Counted from the first letter of the stretch, positions 10,242 to 19,154 are shown. The stretch: 27,715 nucleotides of DNA from Hypsibius dujardini (GCA_001579985.1 LRSR01000724.1:1-27715), one strand, 5' to 3'. Notes: a model not told the origin generated them from the letters alone. Program-made: numbers and translations.

Positions 10242-10460
10242 TGTAGCGAGCACAAACGGAAAGAATGGTGTTACTGGTTGTACTGACCAAAACTACACTA
10301 CACCAAGAGATTAAATAGTAAAGACGACAAGAGACAAGAGATAAAGAAGGTGGCCAAAGGTAAATGGAAAAACAAAGAAAGTAGCTAATGGAAGACGACG
10401 ATTAAGACATAATGGACTACTAGTGATAATAGTTACTCAATCATATAGCTAGGCGCGACA
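10242..10460 (-). repeat. 3' LTR of the gypsy element
   Basis: 219 bp, in element sense beginning TGTCGCGCCTAGC and ending GTGCTCGCTACA, so it has proper TG...CA ends. It matches 18107-18325 at about 209 positions. A polypurine tract adjoins it at 10461. Confidence 0.95.
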
Positions 10461-10472
10461 TTCCCTCCTTTT
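10461..10472 (-). promoter_or_regulatory. Polypurine tract for plus-strand priming
   Basis: In element sense the bases abutting the 3' LTR read AAAAGGAGGGAA, an all-purine run in the position where reverse transcription primes the second strand. Confidence 0.85.
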
Positions 10473-10502
10473 AAAGAAACACATTAAAAATATTCAAAGC
10501 TA

Positions 10503-11114
10503 CTAAGGGCGAGGATAAGGTCCGAAAACTGGTTGATACTGAAGGATGACATCACGAAGGTGGCGAGCGGAGGCGGAACTTAGAGGCTGGCCACGGCGAT
10601 ACTCACGAAGACGATAACCGCGTTCAGGTCCAGTAGTCTTACCGAAGACAGCGGATATGGCAATACCCAAGCTACGGCGAAAACCAGGTGTGTTGGTTTC
10701 GTCCAGAAAGTTGGATGCACGTGACGCAATTTCGTCGATGCTGTTCATTGGATCTCCTTCAAGTCAAAAGCGCAGGTTGGAGCGGACCCATAGGCGTACA
10801 TTGAATGCACGGTTGTTGTCGTCACCAAAATCATTAGGCATGTTGATGGGACCGTACGGAGGTGGAATTTCAGGGGACGGAAAGCGTTGATAAACGGTAG
10901 CAAGCGGAACGGGAACCAGCATGGCGGGTTGAACAAGCATGCCATTATCATCTACGATGAAAGTGTCGGGACCCGATGAAAGAGGACTCGGAGGGCGCGA
11001 AATGGTAACTTCGGTAGGATCTGGGTGAAGAGACGGAGAGTGAGAGTTGGCTATAATCAACTTCGGTAGAGAGTCATCACTGTCCGAATCGAGCGGCGTT
11101 GAACAGTGGGCCAT
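10503..11114 (-). CDS. Extra element ORF with PPPY motif, in env position
   Basis: An open frame of 204 codons after pol and just before the polypurine tract, broken once by an in-frame TGA at 10764-10766. It starts at the ATG at 11114. Residues 1-83 are Ser/Pro/Asp-rich and look disordered (LDSDSDDS, PPSPLSSGP). PPPY at 84-87 is a PPxY motif of the kind that binds Nedd4-type WW domains and works as a late domain in virus budding. After it come a compact strand-like segment (RAFNVRLWVRSN, 102-113) and, beyond the TGA, a mixed helical region (DEIASRASNF...GFRRSLGIAIS). It has no zinc knuckle, no signal peptide and no transmembrane segment, so it is neither Gag nor a surface envelope protein as seen. 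I do not recognise the family. By motif order alone it recalls small matrix-type proteins of negative-strand RNA viruses. Confidence 0.55.
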
Positions 11115-11699
11115 GATTGGATGAAACAGAATAAAATGAAACTAAATGACACATCAACGCGACACACAACGTTTTTGTAGAGAGTAATGACAATCAAGGA
11201 GACAGAACGTGAAATGAAGAAAATTCCTAAGGCCAGTTTAGAACAGTCCGTCAGTGACGAAAAGGTAAACAAAACACTCTTAACAAGACAATAGAGAAAA
11301 GACATAACACTGAACAGAGAGTCGCACATGCAATCTTTTCCCAGATATTTTGTCTCTTTTTTTAAAATCCGGTTTGGGTAACACAATGGGCATCAAATTG
11401 TTTTTCTGACAGGCGAATTCAGTTCCTTTTCTTTTGTGTGCTCCCAAACTGGTCCTGCCCAGTTTCACAGTTAATTTTATATTTATTTGAAATATTTTAT
11501 TTGGACCAGATTGCCTGTTTAATCAACTTTGGTAGGCTGAAATAAAACATAAAATACAACTTTGGTAGCCACAAAATATACTTACTTGGTTCGTGCTTAT
11601 CTTTTGGCCTGAGGGTCGGAATTTTAGAAAAGTTTAACATTTTCTGGTTTCTATTTTTTCCCTCCTTCTTTTTTTTAAATTATTTTTTTAATATGGTGG
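11115..11699 (-). other. Element region between the two extra ORFs
   Basis: AT-rich, with many stops in all frames on the element strand. It holds two near copies of the element's recurrent word (CTTTGGTAGG at 11527-11536 and CTTTGGTAGC at 11560-11569). Otherwise I see nothing. Confidence 0.5.
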
Positions 11700-12383
11700 T
11701 TAAATTATGGTGTCAGCGGTTAAATTGACAACTGAATACAATACACCCAAGCAGTTAATTACAATAGAGAAGCCAGACACCAAAGGGTAGATATACAATA
11801 ATAGAAACCCATCACCGAAATTGGCCAAGATAGAGTGTAGTCGACGAGACAGGGGTTGGTGGGTGTCCAAAGGAGTAATTGCTAGTGTTGAAACGGGGCG
11901 TGAGGGTAAAATAGGACGAAATCCAGACGGCCAGCGTAGGGGATTGACGTGATTAGTGATGATCCCGTCCGATGATTCATCCGATGAGTGAGAGCGAACC
12001 GGCACTGAGGAGTTGTTACTGCCACCGGTGACGTTGAAGACCATAGCAGCAGATTGAATAAAGGAAGTCAAAGGAATAACTTCGGTAGGGCAAGCAATCT
12101 CATCTTCGGTAGGCACATTAATAGACTGGGCAGCAGATTGATAACTACCACGAGAGCGGCGAGACGTGAGGAAACGCAGCAGAACTGGTTTGGAGCGACA
12201 GCAACGAGTCCAAGTGCAGTAACAGTAAATCAGGCCGACCAGTATAACAAAAAAAATCGAACCTATTGCAGCGTATTTGACGTACTCAAACAGGGCCAGG
12301 GTAGGAGGGGCAGGAACGTCAGTCTTTGTTGTTTCAATGAACTCGTGAATCGTGAATCTTTTGAACCCATCAAAACCAATCGT
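11700..12383 (-). pseudogene. Membrane-segment frame overlapping the pol end (env-like remnant?)
   Basis: A 228-codon stretch free of stops in a different frame from pol, opening at 12383 and overlapping the pol stop (12370) by 14 bases. It has no early ATG; the first is deep inside, so it would need splicing or is a remnant. Near its start (about 12285-12215) it encodes YVKYAAIGSIFFVILVGLIY, a clear membrane segment, directly followed by a Cys/Arg-rich patch (CYCTWTRCC). That is the layout of the C-terminus of a viral envelope protein with a cytoplasmic tail. A Ser-rich region and a second hydrophobic stretch (about 11820-11720) follow. No ectodomain is present. A small membrane protein of the element is the alternative. 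Confidence 0.45.
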
Positions 12384-13167
12384 TTATAAGATAAGCGTAT
12401 TCGATAGGGTTGGTTATTTTGGTCCACCCATCATAATCAAAAGCCAGAATAAGGGGAGTTACTGCTCGACGACCATGTACCAATTCAAACGGTGTATACC
12501 CAGTTGTTTCTTGAATCATAGTATTAATGGCAAATTCGGCAAAAGCTATAATCATATCCCAATTTTTTTGATTTTCAGTCACAAAATGCGACAAAATAGT
12601 ACCTACTGTTTTGTTTACTCTCTCAGAGACACCATCAGTTTGCGGATGATAAGCGGTCGTTAAAAGGTGTTTGATATTCATCAATTTCAAAATTTGTTGC
12701 ATGGCTGAACCTTGAAAATGTAGGCCACGGTCAGACAGAATTTCACGCACCATGCCGTGTTTGAGAATAATGTTTTCGACCAGAAAAAGCGTTATTGGCA
12801 GTTGCCGTCGGGAAAGCACGTAAAAACACGTACTTCGTGAATGGGCAAATTGCTGCTAAGACTACGGTATTTCGGCGACAAGTGACTGGATATGGACTAA
12901 AAGAATCCATATGTACCCGAACAAAAGGACCAACCACGGGCAAAGGTTGAAGATAACCGGGTATTTTTTGTGGGGGGTTGTTCTTATGTTGACAAGACTC
13001 GCAAGACGCAACAAAACGGGTCACGTGTTTCACAACGCCAGGGAACCAATACCGATCCCGGATACGCTCGTATGTGCGAGCAACGCCTAAATGGCAAGAA
13101 CTCAAAGCATCGTGTGCTTCACGCAAAACAGACGCCCGAAGAGAATTCGGTATGACAAGCAAAAAAA
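12370..13167 (-). pseudogene. Integrase (HHCC zinc finger and DD35E core), frameshifted
   Basis: Integrase joins element cDNA to host DNA. The N-terminal zinc finger is present (AHDALSSCHLG, then ASCESCQ). The core has the first Asp in HMDSF, the second in LSDRGLHF and the Glu in GVSERVNK; exactly 35 residues separate the last two, matching DD35E. The frame shifts near the A5 run at 12784-12788 (T5 in sense) between the first and second Asp, and at the A7 run 13161-13167 just before the finger. After the Glu only about 80 residues remain before a TGA at 12370-12372. The usual longer C-terminal region with a GPY/F module is not seen, so the end is truncated or has been replaced. Confidence 0.9.
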
Positions 13168-13953
13168 CGGACAGTTATCACGAAAAACTTTGCGGCATAA
13201 AATATTCTTTTTCAACACATAGAAAACTGCCTTTTCATGACGTTTTTGGCCACCATCTTCTTTCTCTAACAGAGAAATATTAGGGCCACAAAACGGATCG
13301 GAACGTTGTAATTGTCGAATGTCAATTAAAGGCATAAAAAGCAAAGGAACCGTAAACAGCGAAGGAGACGGTTCTTCGGTATCATCCACAGGAAAACGAC
13401 TTAATGCGTCTGCCAGCACGTTTTCTTTTCCCGGTCGATAAACGACTTGAAAAACAAAGGGTGCTATTCGGTAAACTCATTTTGCTAAGCGACCCACTGG
13501 ATTTTTTGCCTTAAGTAATGGAACAATTGCGGAATGATCCGTAACAATTTTAAATGGAATATTCTCAGATAAATACTGTTGGAATTTTTCTATTCCAAAA
13601 ACTACAGCCACAAGTTCAAGTTCGGTAGCATTATAGCGACGCTGGGAATTTTTTAATTTTTTAGACGCAAAAGCAACAGTTCGTTCTTCACCAATAGTTT
13701 CTCGTTGAATAAGAACAGCTCCTAAACCAATTCCAGACGCATCCGTGTGAATTTCAGTTGATAATTCAGGGTCAAAATGACGAATGATTGGAGATGTTTG
13801 AAAATGAGATTTAACCAAATCAAAGGCGGCCTGCTGATCAGGGCCCCAATTAAATCGAACGTTAGTTTCCGTTAACGCAATTAAAGGCTCGGCAATGTCA
13901 GCCATGTCAGCCATGTTAGGTATGAATCGATGATAATAATTTGCAAGACCCAA
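13102..13953 (-). pseudogene. RNase H and RT-integrase connection
   Basis: RNase H removes the RNA strand during reverse transcription. Visible motifs in order: TDASGIGLGAVLI, ATELELVAVVFGIEKF and IVTDHSAI, with the catalytic acidic residues in place, then YRPGKENVLADALSR at the end of the domain. The frame is open from 13953 to 13102 except for an in-frame TGA at 13477-13479 in RLAK-stop-VYRIA. In Ty3/gypsy proteins that position is a conserved Trp. The linker towards integrase follows and the frame is lost at the A7 run 13161-13167. Confidence 0.9.
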
Positions 13954-13960
13954 AAAACCT

Positions 13961-14739
13961 TTATTCCTTTGAGCCTGTATTCCTTTGAGCTCTTTGAGTT
14001 GGCACAGGAAAAATCAAAATCGCTCGAATTTTAGCCGCATTTGGCTCAACACCGAGTCCAGAAATTTGATGACCCAAAAAATCAAGTTTTTTGAAACCGA
14101 AAAAACATTTCGAAACTTTCAGTTTTAATCCACTCTGGCGCAATCGTCTTAGGACTTCTGTTAAATGAATTAGGTGAGATTCGGAATTCGCTGAGAAAAT
14201 CACAAAATCGTCTAAATATGGCAAAATGAAATGCAGTTTCACGTTTTTGAAAATAGAATCGATAATTGTTGTGAAAGTGGCCACGGCATTACAAAGACCA
14301 AAGGGCATGCGTTTGAAACAGTACATCCCTCCCCCCGGAATAATAAAAGCTGTTTTCTGTTGATCTTCTTTATTTACATCCACATTCCAATAACCCGAAA
14401 ACAAGTCCAGTGAAGTGTAAATGGAACTTCCACTGAGGCAATCAAACAAAGTTTGGGGATGGGTTAAATTGTATTTGTCTTTCCGCGTAATGGAATTCAA
14501 ATCTCTGTAGTCGATTGCAATTCTAGCCGTTCGATCTTTTTTGAGAACTACAGCACAACTGGACGCGTAGTCGGCCTCATTAGCGGCACATTCTCGGATG
14601 ACATCCATTTTTTTCATATCTTCGACTTGAGATAAATTTCTTGTTGAACCCAACGACTAAACCGACGCTCCTTCTGTTTGATGGGCAAATTGGTACCCAC
14701 ATCGATCGAGTGTTCGCCAATTAGACAATGACCCAGTCA
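13961..14739 (-). pseudogene. Reverse transcriptase
   Basis: RNA-dependent DNA polymerase of the Ty3/gypsy type. In order: AIDYRDLNSIT, SLDLFSGYWNV, MPFGLCNAVATF, the catalytic YLDD (in LPYLDDFVIFS), and KCFFGFKKLDFLGHQIS. The ORF from 14653 covers fingers to thumb. Upstream of it, in another frame, typical pre-RT sequence (IKQKERRFSRWVQQE) links back to the protease frame across a TGA at 14737-14739 and a one-base shift near 14640. At the left end a 16-bp near-tandem duplication (ATTCCTTTGAGC at 13963 and 13979) shifts the frame just before the RNase H block. Confidence 0.93.
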
Positions 14740-15872
14740 TTTATTTTTATTTGGAAAAACATCTGGTTCGGATTTTAAAACTGCAATCAACTGATCTTTT
14801 TTTGAAGTTGTTAATTCTGCTCCCAAATTTAAATTTTGCCAAACACTGTCGTCCACTTCTTCGGGTGGCCAAACATGTTCGGTAACTCGCTGACTAAGCA
14901 GCCACATCTCTTCTTTCTCGACTTCGGTAGGATCGTCCTCGAGGCCTTCGAAACTGATGAATTCAGACGTGTCGAATGCCGAAATATCAGATTTTAGAGC
15001 TGATCTAAGAGTGGGCGGGACTGAAGGGGTTGACAACGAATCAAAACATTTCATAATTTGAACTGGATTTGGAATGACATCGGTAGGCACTGATGGAGGG
15101 TAAAAGCATGTGTCATTGTCGTTTGTTTCAAAAGGGAAAGCGGTAAATGCAGGAAGAGGCACAGGCAAACTGTCAGGTGACATGTCACGCAATAGAACAG
15201 ACAATTGAACGCCCTCTTCGGTTTTAGCATTGGACAAATACAAACTACGAAAATTCAGCAAAAACGGAGATTTAACAAGAAAATCCATGCCTAATAAAAT
15301 ATCGTAGGCGAAATCGACAACAGCACAAACACCAGTGCAAAAAAACCAAGCAATTCTATGTCTAATTTGCAAGCTACTTCTATGCGCGACTGACTACCGT
15401 CGGCCACAGAGACATTTTGACCAGTCCACTTAACGGTAGGGATACGATTTAATGCGACAAAATTTCGGCTCACTAGACATATTCCACTTCCTGTGTCAAG
15501 CACGCAGTCGGCTGGTATACCATTGGCCAAAATTTTACAATTTCATGCACCAACAATGTCAGCACGTGACACGCGATCGACAAAACCGATTTCGGTAGGA
15601 CAAGAAATAGACGCGACCGGTAAAGGCAGACCAACATACGATGGCACGTTATACTGAAACGGAGCAGCCGTATTAGAGACTGGTGTTTGAGAGGGCACGA
15701 ATGGCGGAGTCGGTGAAGTGACAATATATTGTGGGACGGCGGGTAAAGCTAATTGGCCGGTTTGCGTTACAATCGGGGGAGAAACCGAAACAGAAGGCTG
15801 TGACTGGTGAAACTGCGGCTGTGTAGAGACATAAAGTAGAGCCTGCGGAAAAGGCTGGCCTGGTAAAAGCAT
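14740..15872 (-). pseudogene. Aspartic protease region of pol
   Basis: The retroviral-type aspartic protease that cleaves Gag and Pol. The active-site motif is CVLDTGSGICLVS at about 15500-15460. The second hallmark, ILLGMDFL, lies at about 15300 in another frame; the two are separated by a one-base shift at the A7 run 15339-15345. Upstream (15872-15546) is a Pro/Gln/Ser-rich linker, interrupted from the protease by an in-frame TGA at 15543-15545. Downstream (15290-14740) is an acidic, poorly conserved spacer before RT. The frame of the linker is the same as that of gag, across a TAG at 15909-15911. Confidence 0.85.
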
Positions 15873-15908
15873 CGGTTGCGAGAAAAGGCCGTCCGTGTTT
15901 AATGACGC

Positions 15909-17467
15909 CTAAGGGGGTGGGTAGACGTAGGTAGGTTGCGAGCGGGTTTGATCATTTTGCGAGCGGTAATTATTGTTGGAATTTTGTTGATGCCTGAAGT
16001 TATTATTAATGGCATCATAACGGCGTCGAAAGTTTGCGTTTTTTTGTAAACAAAATCGGCTAATGTGACCTGTCACTCCGCAATGAAAGCACTTACGTAA
16101 ATTACCGTTCGGATCAATCACTCTGTTCACATTCTGAGTGGTTGTAGTGACTGTATTCCCTACAGGCTGATTAGTTGGGCGACCAACCTGTAATTGCAGC
16201 TGTTTGATTTGATCACGTAACCTGTCCATTTCTGTCTCCTGGTTTGCACTGCGCACCGCCTTATCTAATTGATCGGCACACGATGTATGCGATGTATTGG
16301 CGTAATTTGGCACAACGGCCGGAACGATAGCTGGCTTAATGGTAGTGCTCGGTTGATCTAACACTGAAGCCCAAACAGCAGCTTCAAGCGGATTGGTCAT
16401 CGCCGAATGCGGTAAGTTGACGCCAAATGGAAAACGATCATTAGTGAGATTCGACGCGAGCGCTAATGGAGTCCCTAATGCAGTTTGACCATAATTCAAC
16501 GTAGATGCGAGCGCGGCTGCAAGTGCATTGGCCTCTACTGTTCGGTTCGTAGGCACAGTTAATGATGCAATTAAATTCTGTGTGACTGGGCTGAATGAAC
16601 TAGTCAACTGCTGCAGGGTTGATTTTTGATCATACATTTCCATTCGTCGAATGTTTTTCAACATGTTTTTGAATTCTTCCACCGTTTTAGGTTGATCTTT
16701 GACAAAATATTTTTTCTCATGCGCCGACAAACCCATGAACAAATGAAAAAGTTTTTCTTCTTCGGTAGCTTTCGGATTGATAGTGCGTAGCATACCGAGG
16801 ACGTGCTGAACATAAGATAAAGGTGCCTCATTCAACAACTTTTGTCCGGTCATTCCAGCCAAATCAAAATCAATCTGGTCTTTCAAAAATTCTCTGCAAA
16901 AAGCCTGCTGCAGATCAATTCAACCTAAATTTTTGTTGTTTGTATACCACTTAAAAGCGGTATCACGGAGTCCGGTAAAAAAATGCCTCAATCGATCGTC
17001 GTCAGTCCATTTATGAGCAGTGGCCACACCCTCAAACTTTTCAAGATATTCATTTCCGTCTTCGGTAGGTTCACCCTTGAACTTCGGTAGGTCTCGCGAA
17101 CTGACAGTTTTCGTACCACTAATACCTAATCGATCAAGCAATTTATCGAATTGATCGGAAGTGAATTGGGCCATGATTTCAGAGACAACCGTACCTACTA
17201 ATTGGGTGGACAGCTCACGATCGTTATCGATCGATTCTAAACTAGCCTCACTTGCTTCGTCTTCGGAAATCAGATTATCAAAAGGGCTAGACCGCTCCTC
17301 GACAAACTCGTCGTCCTCTTTGTCTGAAACTTTTTTTTCACTGGAAGCAACTTCCGAGATTTAGGCTTGATGTTTTCTTCCTCTTTTAGCTTGATCAGGG
17401 CGTTGAGAGACATGCTACTTAAATCGGTCCGCGATTTGGGATTTTGAGCTATCGAATTGTCAGCCAT
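15909..17467 (-). pseudogene. Gag with CCHC zinc knuckle
   Basis: The structural polyprotein that packages element RNA. The start is the ATG at 17467 (MADNSIAQNPKSRTDL). The frame shifts at the T8 run 17331-17338 and then runs from about 17330 to the TAG at 15909, with one in-frame TGA at 16920-16922. The capsid region contains LRDTAFKWYTNNKNLG-stop-IDLQQAF, where the stop sits at the Trp conserved in retrotransposon capsids. The nucleocapsid knuckle is CFHCGVTGHISRFC (C-x2-C-x4-H-x4-C) at about 16095-16055, followed by an Asn/Gln/Arg-rich tail. A coiled-coil-like stretch (TEMDRLRDQIKQLQLQV) precedes the knuckle. Confidence 0.88.
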
Positions 17468-17478
17468 AATGAAAACGA

Positions 17479-17510
17479 CTTCGGTAGGTCAGTCACCCAA
17501 CTTCGGTAGG
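17479..17510 (-). repeat. Paired CCTACCGAAG words just upstream of the gag start
   Basis: Two exact copies of CTTCGGTAGG (plus strand) at 17479-17488 and 17501-17510, spaced 22 bases, lie 12 bases and more upstream of the gag ATG. The same word recurs throughout the element at 11009, 12080, 12104, 14922, 17060 and 17082, always in the same orientation. Confidence 0.85.
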
Positions 17511-17704
17511 CAGACTATTACCGAAAAAAACACGCCAAAAATGAAAAAACCGAAAATCAACAAAGCAATTTTCACCACAAAAAAATGAGCAGGAGACAAA
17601 GAACCAGCCCGAAAAGTGAAAAACAAAATCAAGATGATTTTTTCTACCCAAAACGATCGATTGCAGCGGATTAATATGAGTAATTGTGTTATTGTATGCA
17701 TATA

Positions 17705-17800
17705 ATACGATTAAATGCGTTTAAATAATAAGGTAGATATGAATAAATGAGATAAAATGCGAATAAATGCGATTAAATACGATTAAATGCGATTAAATTT
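17705..17800. repeat. 10-bp repeats in the element leader
   Basis: GATTAAATGC-like decamers stand head to tail at 17761, 17771, 17781 and 17791, with further copies near 17709. The period is 10 bp, about one helical turn. They lie in the untranslated leader between the 5' LTR and gag, where some gypsy elements carry protein-binding arrays. Confidence 0.7.
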
Positions 17801-18086
17801 TCAGGCCAGACCTCCTTCACACGAAGCGCCTACCTGTCGAAACCTTGACCAACGTCCACCGATTTCCCGACGCTTTTCCAGTTTTTGTAAGTGTCTCTGC
17901 GGAGACGGAGAGCAGTATGACTCCTCCGGGGCTTCCAGCGGGAGCGACCACACCAGACAACCTCTTCCTGGTGGCAGACCTTTTCACACTACTGACCCGA
18001 CTCGGTCAGAGGGAACTCTTAAAAACCCACGGACGTGAACTACTTACGCCGGAAAAAAAATTATCCGAGACCGAAAAAGAGTAAGA

Positions 18087-18104
18087 CTCTCGGTACGACC
18101 TCCA
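18087..18104 (-). promoter_or_regulatory. Candidate tRNA primer-binding site
   Basis: Two bases after the 5' LTR the element sense strand reads TGGAGGTCGTACCGAGAG. TGG at this place pairs with the CCA end of a tRNA primer. I could not assign the tRNA. Confidence 0.5.
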
Positions 18105-18106
18105 AA

Positions 18107-18325
18107 TGTAGCGAGCACAAACGGAAAGAATGGTGTTACTGTTTGTACTGACCAAACATACACTACACCAAGAGATTAAATAGTAAAGACGACAAGAGAC
18201 AAGAGAGAAAGAAGGTGGCCAAAGGTAAATGAAAAAACAAAGAAAGTAGCTAATGGAAGACGACGATTAAGACATAATTGACTACTAACGATAATAGTTA
18301 CTCAGTCATATAGCTAGGCGCGAAA
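18107..18325 (-). repeat. 5' LTR of the gypsy element
   Basis: 219 bp, paired with 10242-10460 without length change. About 10 differences are seen, including the terminal CA to AA (plus strand) that destroys the TG start in sense. It is followed by CAAC, the right copy of the target duplication. Confidence 0.95.
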
Positions 18326-18560
18326 CAACATTAGGAAATTTGCATTTTCTTCATAATTCGCAATCTTTCTAACGGTACAACAATAATATCTAGTACGACT
18401 ATTTTTTTCTAACTGATTTAATCTGCGTTGCTGCTTGTCGGAAAGAACCAGACAACACTTTTAGCGTTCAACCACAAAAATCAATAATCTCTGCCGATAA
18501 ACTAAGCCTTCTTGACTAACTTTCAATGCAATAAATAAAGACAGGAACGATTACTAGTAA
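18326..18560. other. Flank between the gypsy element and the ZMYND10 3' end
   Basis: This holds the right target duplication and then AT-rich sequence that should include the ZMYND10 3' UTR (minus strand). I saw no clear AATAAA on the minus strand. Confidence 0.4.
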
Positions 18561-19117
18561 TTAAAGTTGTTCGCTCAGTCCGGCACAGGAGGCTTTGTGC
18601 TTTGACCACTGCTTCACCTGGCATTCTCGCCGGCAATACCACTCCATCTTGCAACCGGAGCAGCGACTTTTAGCCGGATGACCGCAGCAAGCGCACTTTG
18701 CTGGCTGCGGTAGAATCGGGTCAATGTTGTCTGTCGTGTAAACGCCAGCCATCCTACAAATCAGTTTGACGTTTTCTATGTCAAACCTTCATAAATTCCA
18801 AAGAATCCAAAAGAATATTTGCACTAGCGTCCAACGTATGAACTCACTTTCCCGCAATTACTTTCAATAAGCCTTGGTCAGCAGACAGAATATCAACGTG
18901 CCTGTGAGCCAAAACCTCCCACGAAGTTGAATTGTGCGCTAATATCTTTTCACGAATTACAGGTGTCTGCAACATATAACTCCTGTATATCGATTATAAT
19001 TCAAAATAGACTGTCTATCCTTGATCTTGATTGACTGCCTGACTACCTGACTGCCTGTCTGTCTGTATGTCTATCTGTCTGTCTGACTACCTGACTGCCT
19101 GTCTGTCTGTATGTCTA

Positions 19118-19154
<37 letters not shown>

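Larger units (their letters stand above)
17511..18106 (-). other. Untranslated leader of the gypsy element
   Basis: This is non-coding in element sense. It contains the decamer array and, next to the LTR, the primer-binding site. On the opposite strand 17845-18084 is open for 79 codons with no recognised domain. I treat that as chance. Confidence 0.55.
10242..18325 (-). mobile_element. Ty3/gypsy LTR retrotransposon, complete ends, damaged coding region
   Basis: An 8,084-bp element on the minus strand, bounded by two 219-bp LTRs in direct orientation and by the 4-bp target duplication CAAC (10238-10241 and 18326-18329). In sense order it carries leader, gag with a CCHC knuckle, protease, RT, RNase H, integrase, a membrane-segment frame and a PPPY frame. 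The order RT-RNase H-integrase is that of Ty3/gypsy (Metaviridae). The LTRs differ at about 10 of 219 positions by eye, so the insertion is not recent. The outer 5' base pair is mutated (TG to TT in sense). Reading frames are broken by several one-base shifts and in-frame stops, so this copy is unlikely to be autonomous. It sits between a hAT remnant and the 3' end of ZMYND10, and disrupts no host exon that I can see. Confidence 0.95.

Noticed and set aside
17845-18084. 79-codon plus-strand frame inside the gypsy leader
   Set aside because: It is antisense to the element, with no recognised domain; no support beyond being open.
10461-18106. A non-standard nuclear genetic code with UGA as tryptophan
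   Set aside because: The securely identified host genes use TGG for Trp throughout and contain no in-frame TGA; the TGA codons in the element are better explained by decay, or at most local readthrough.
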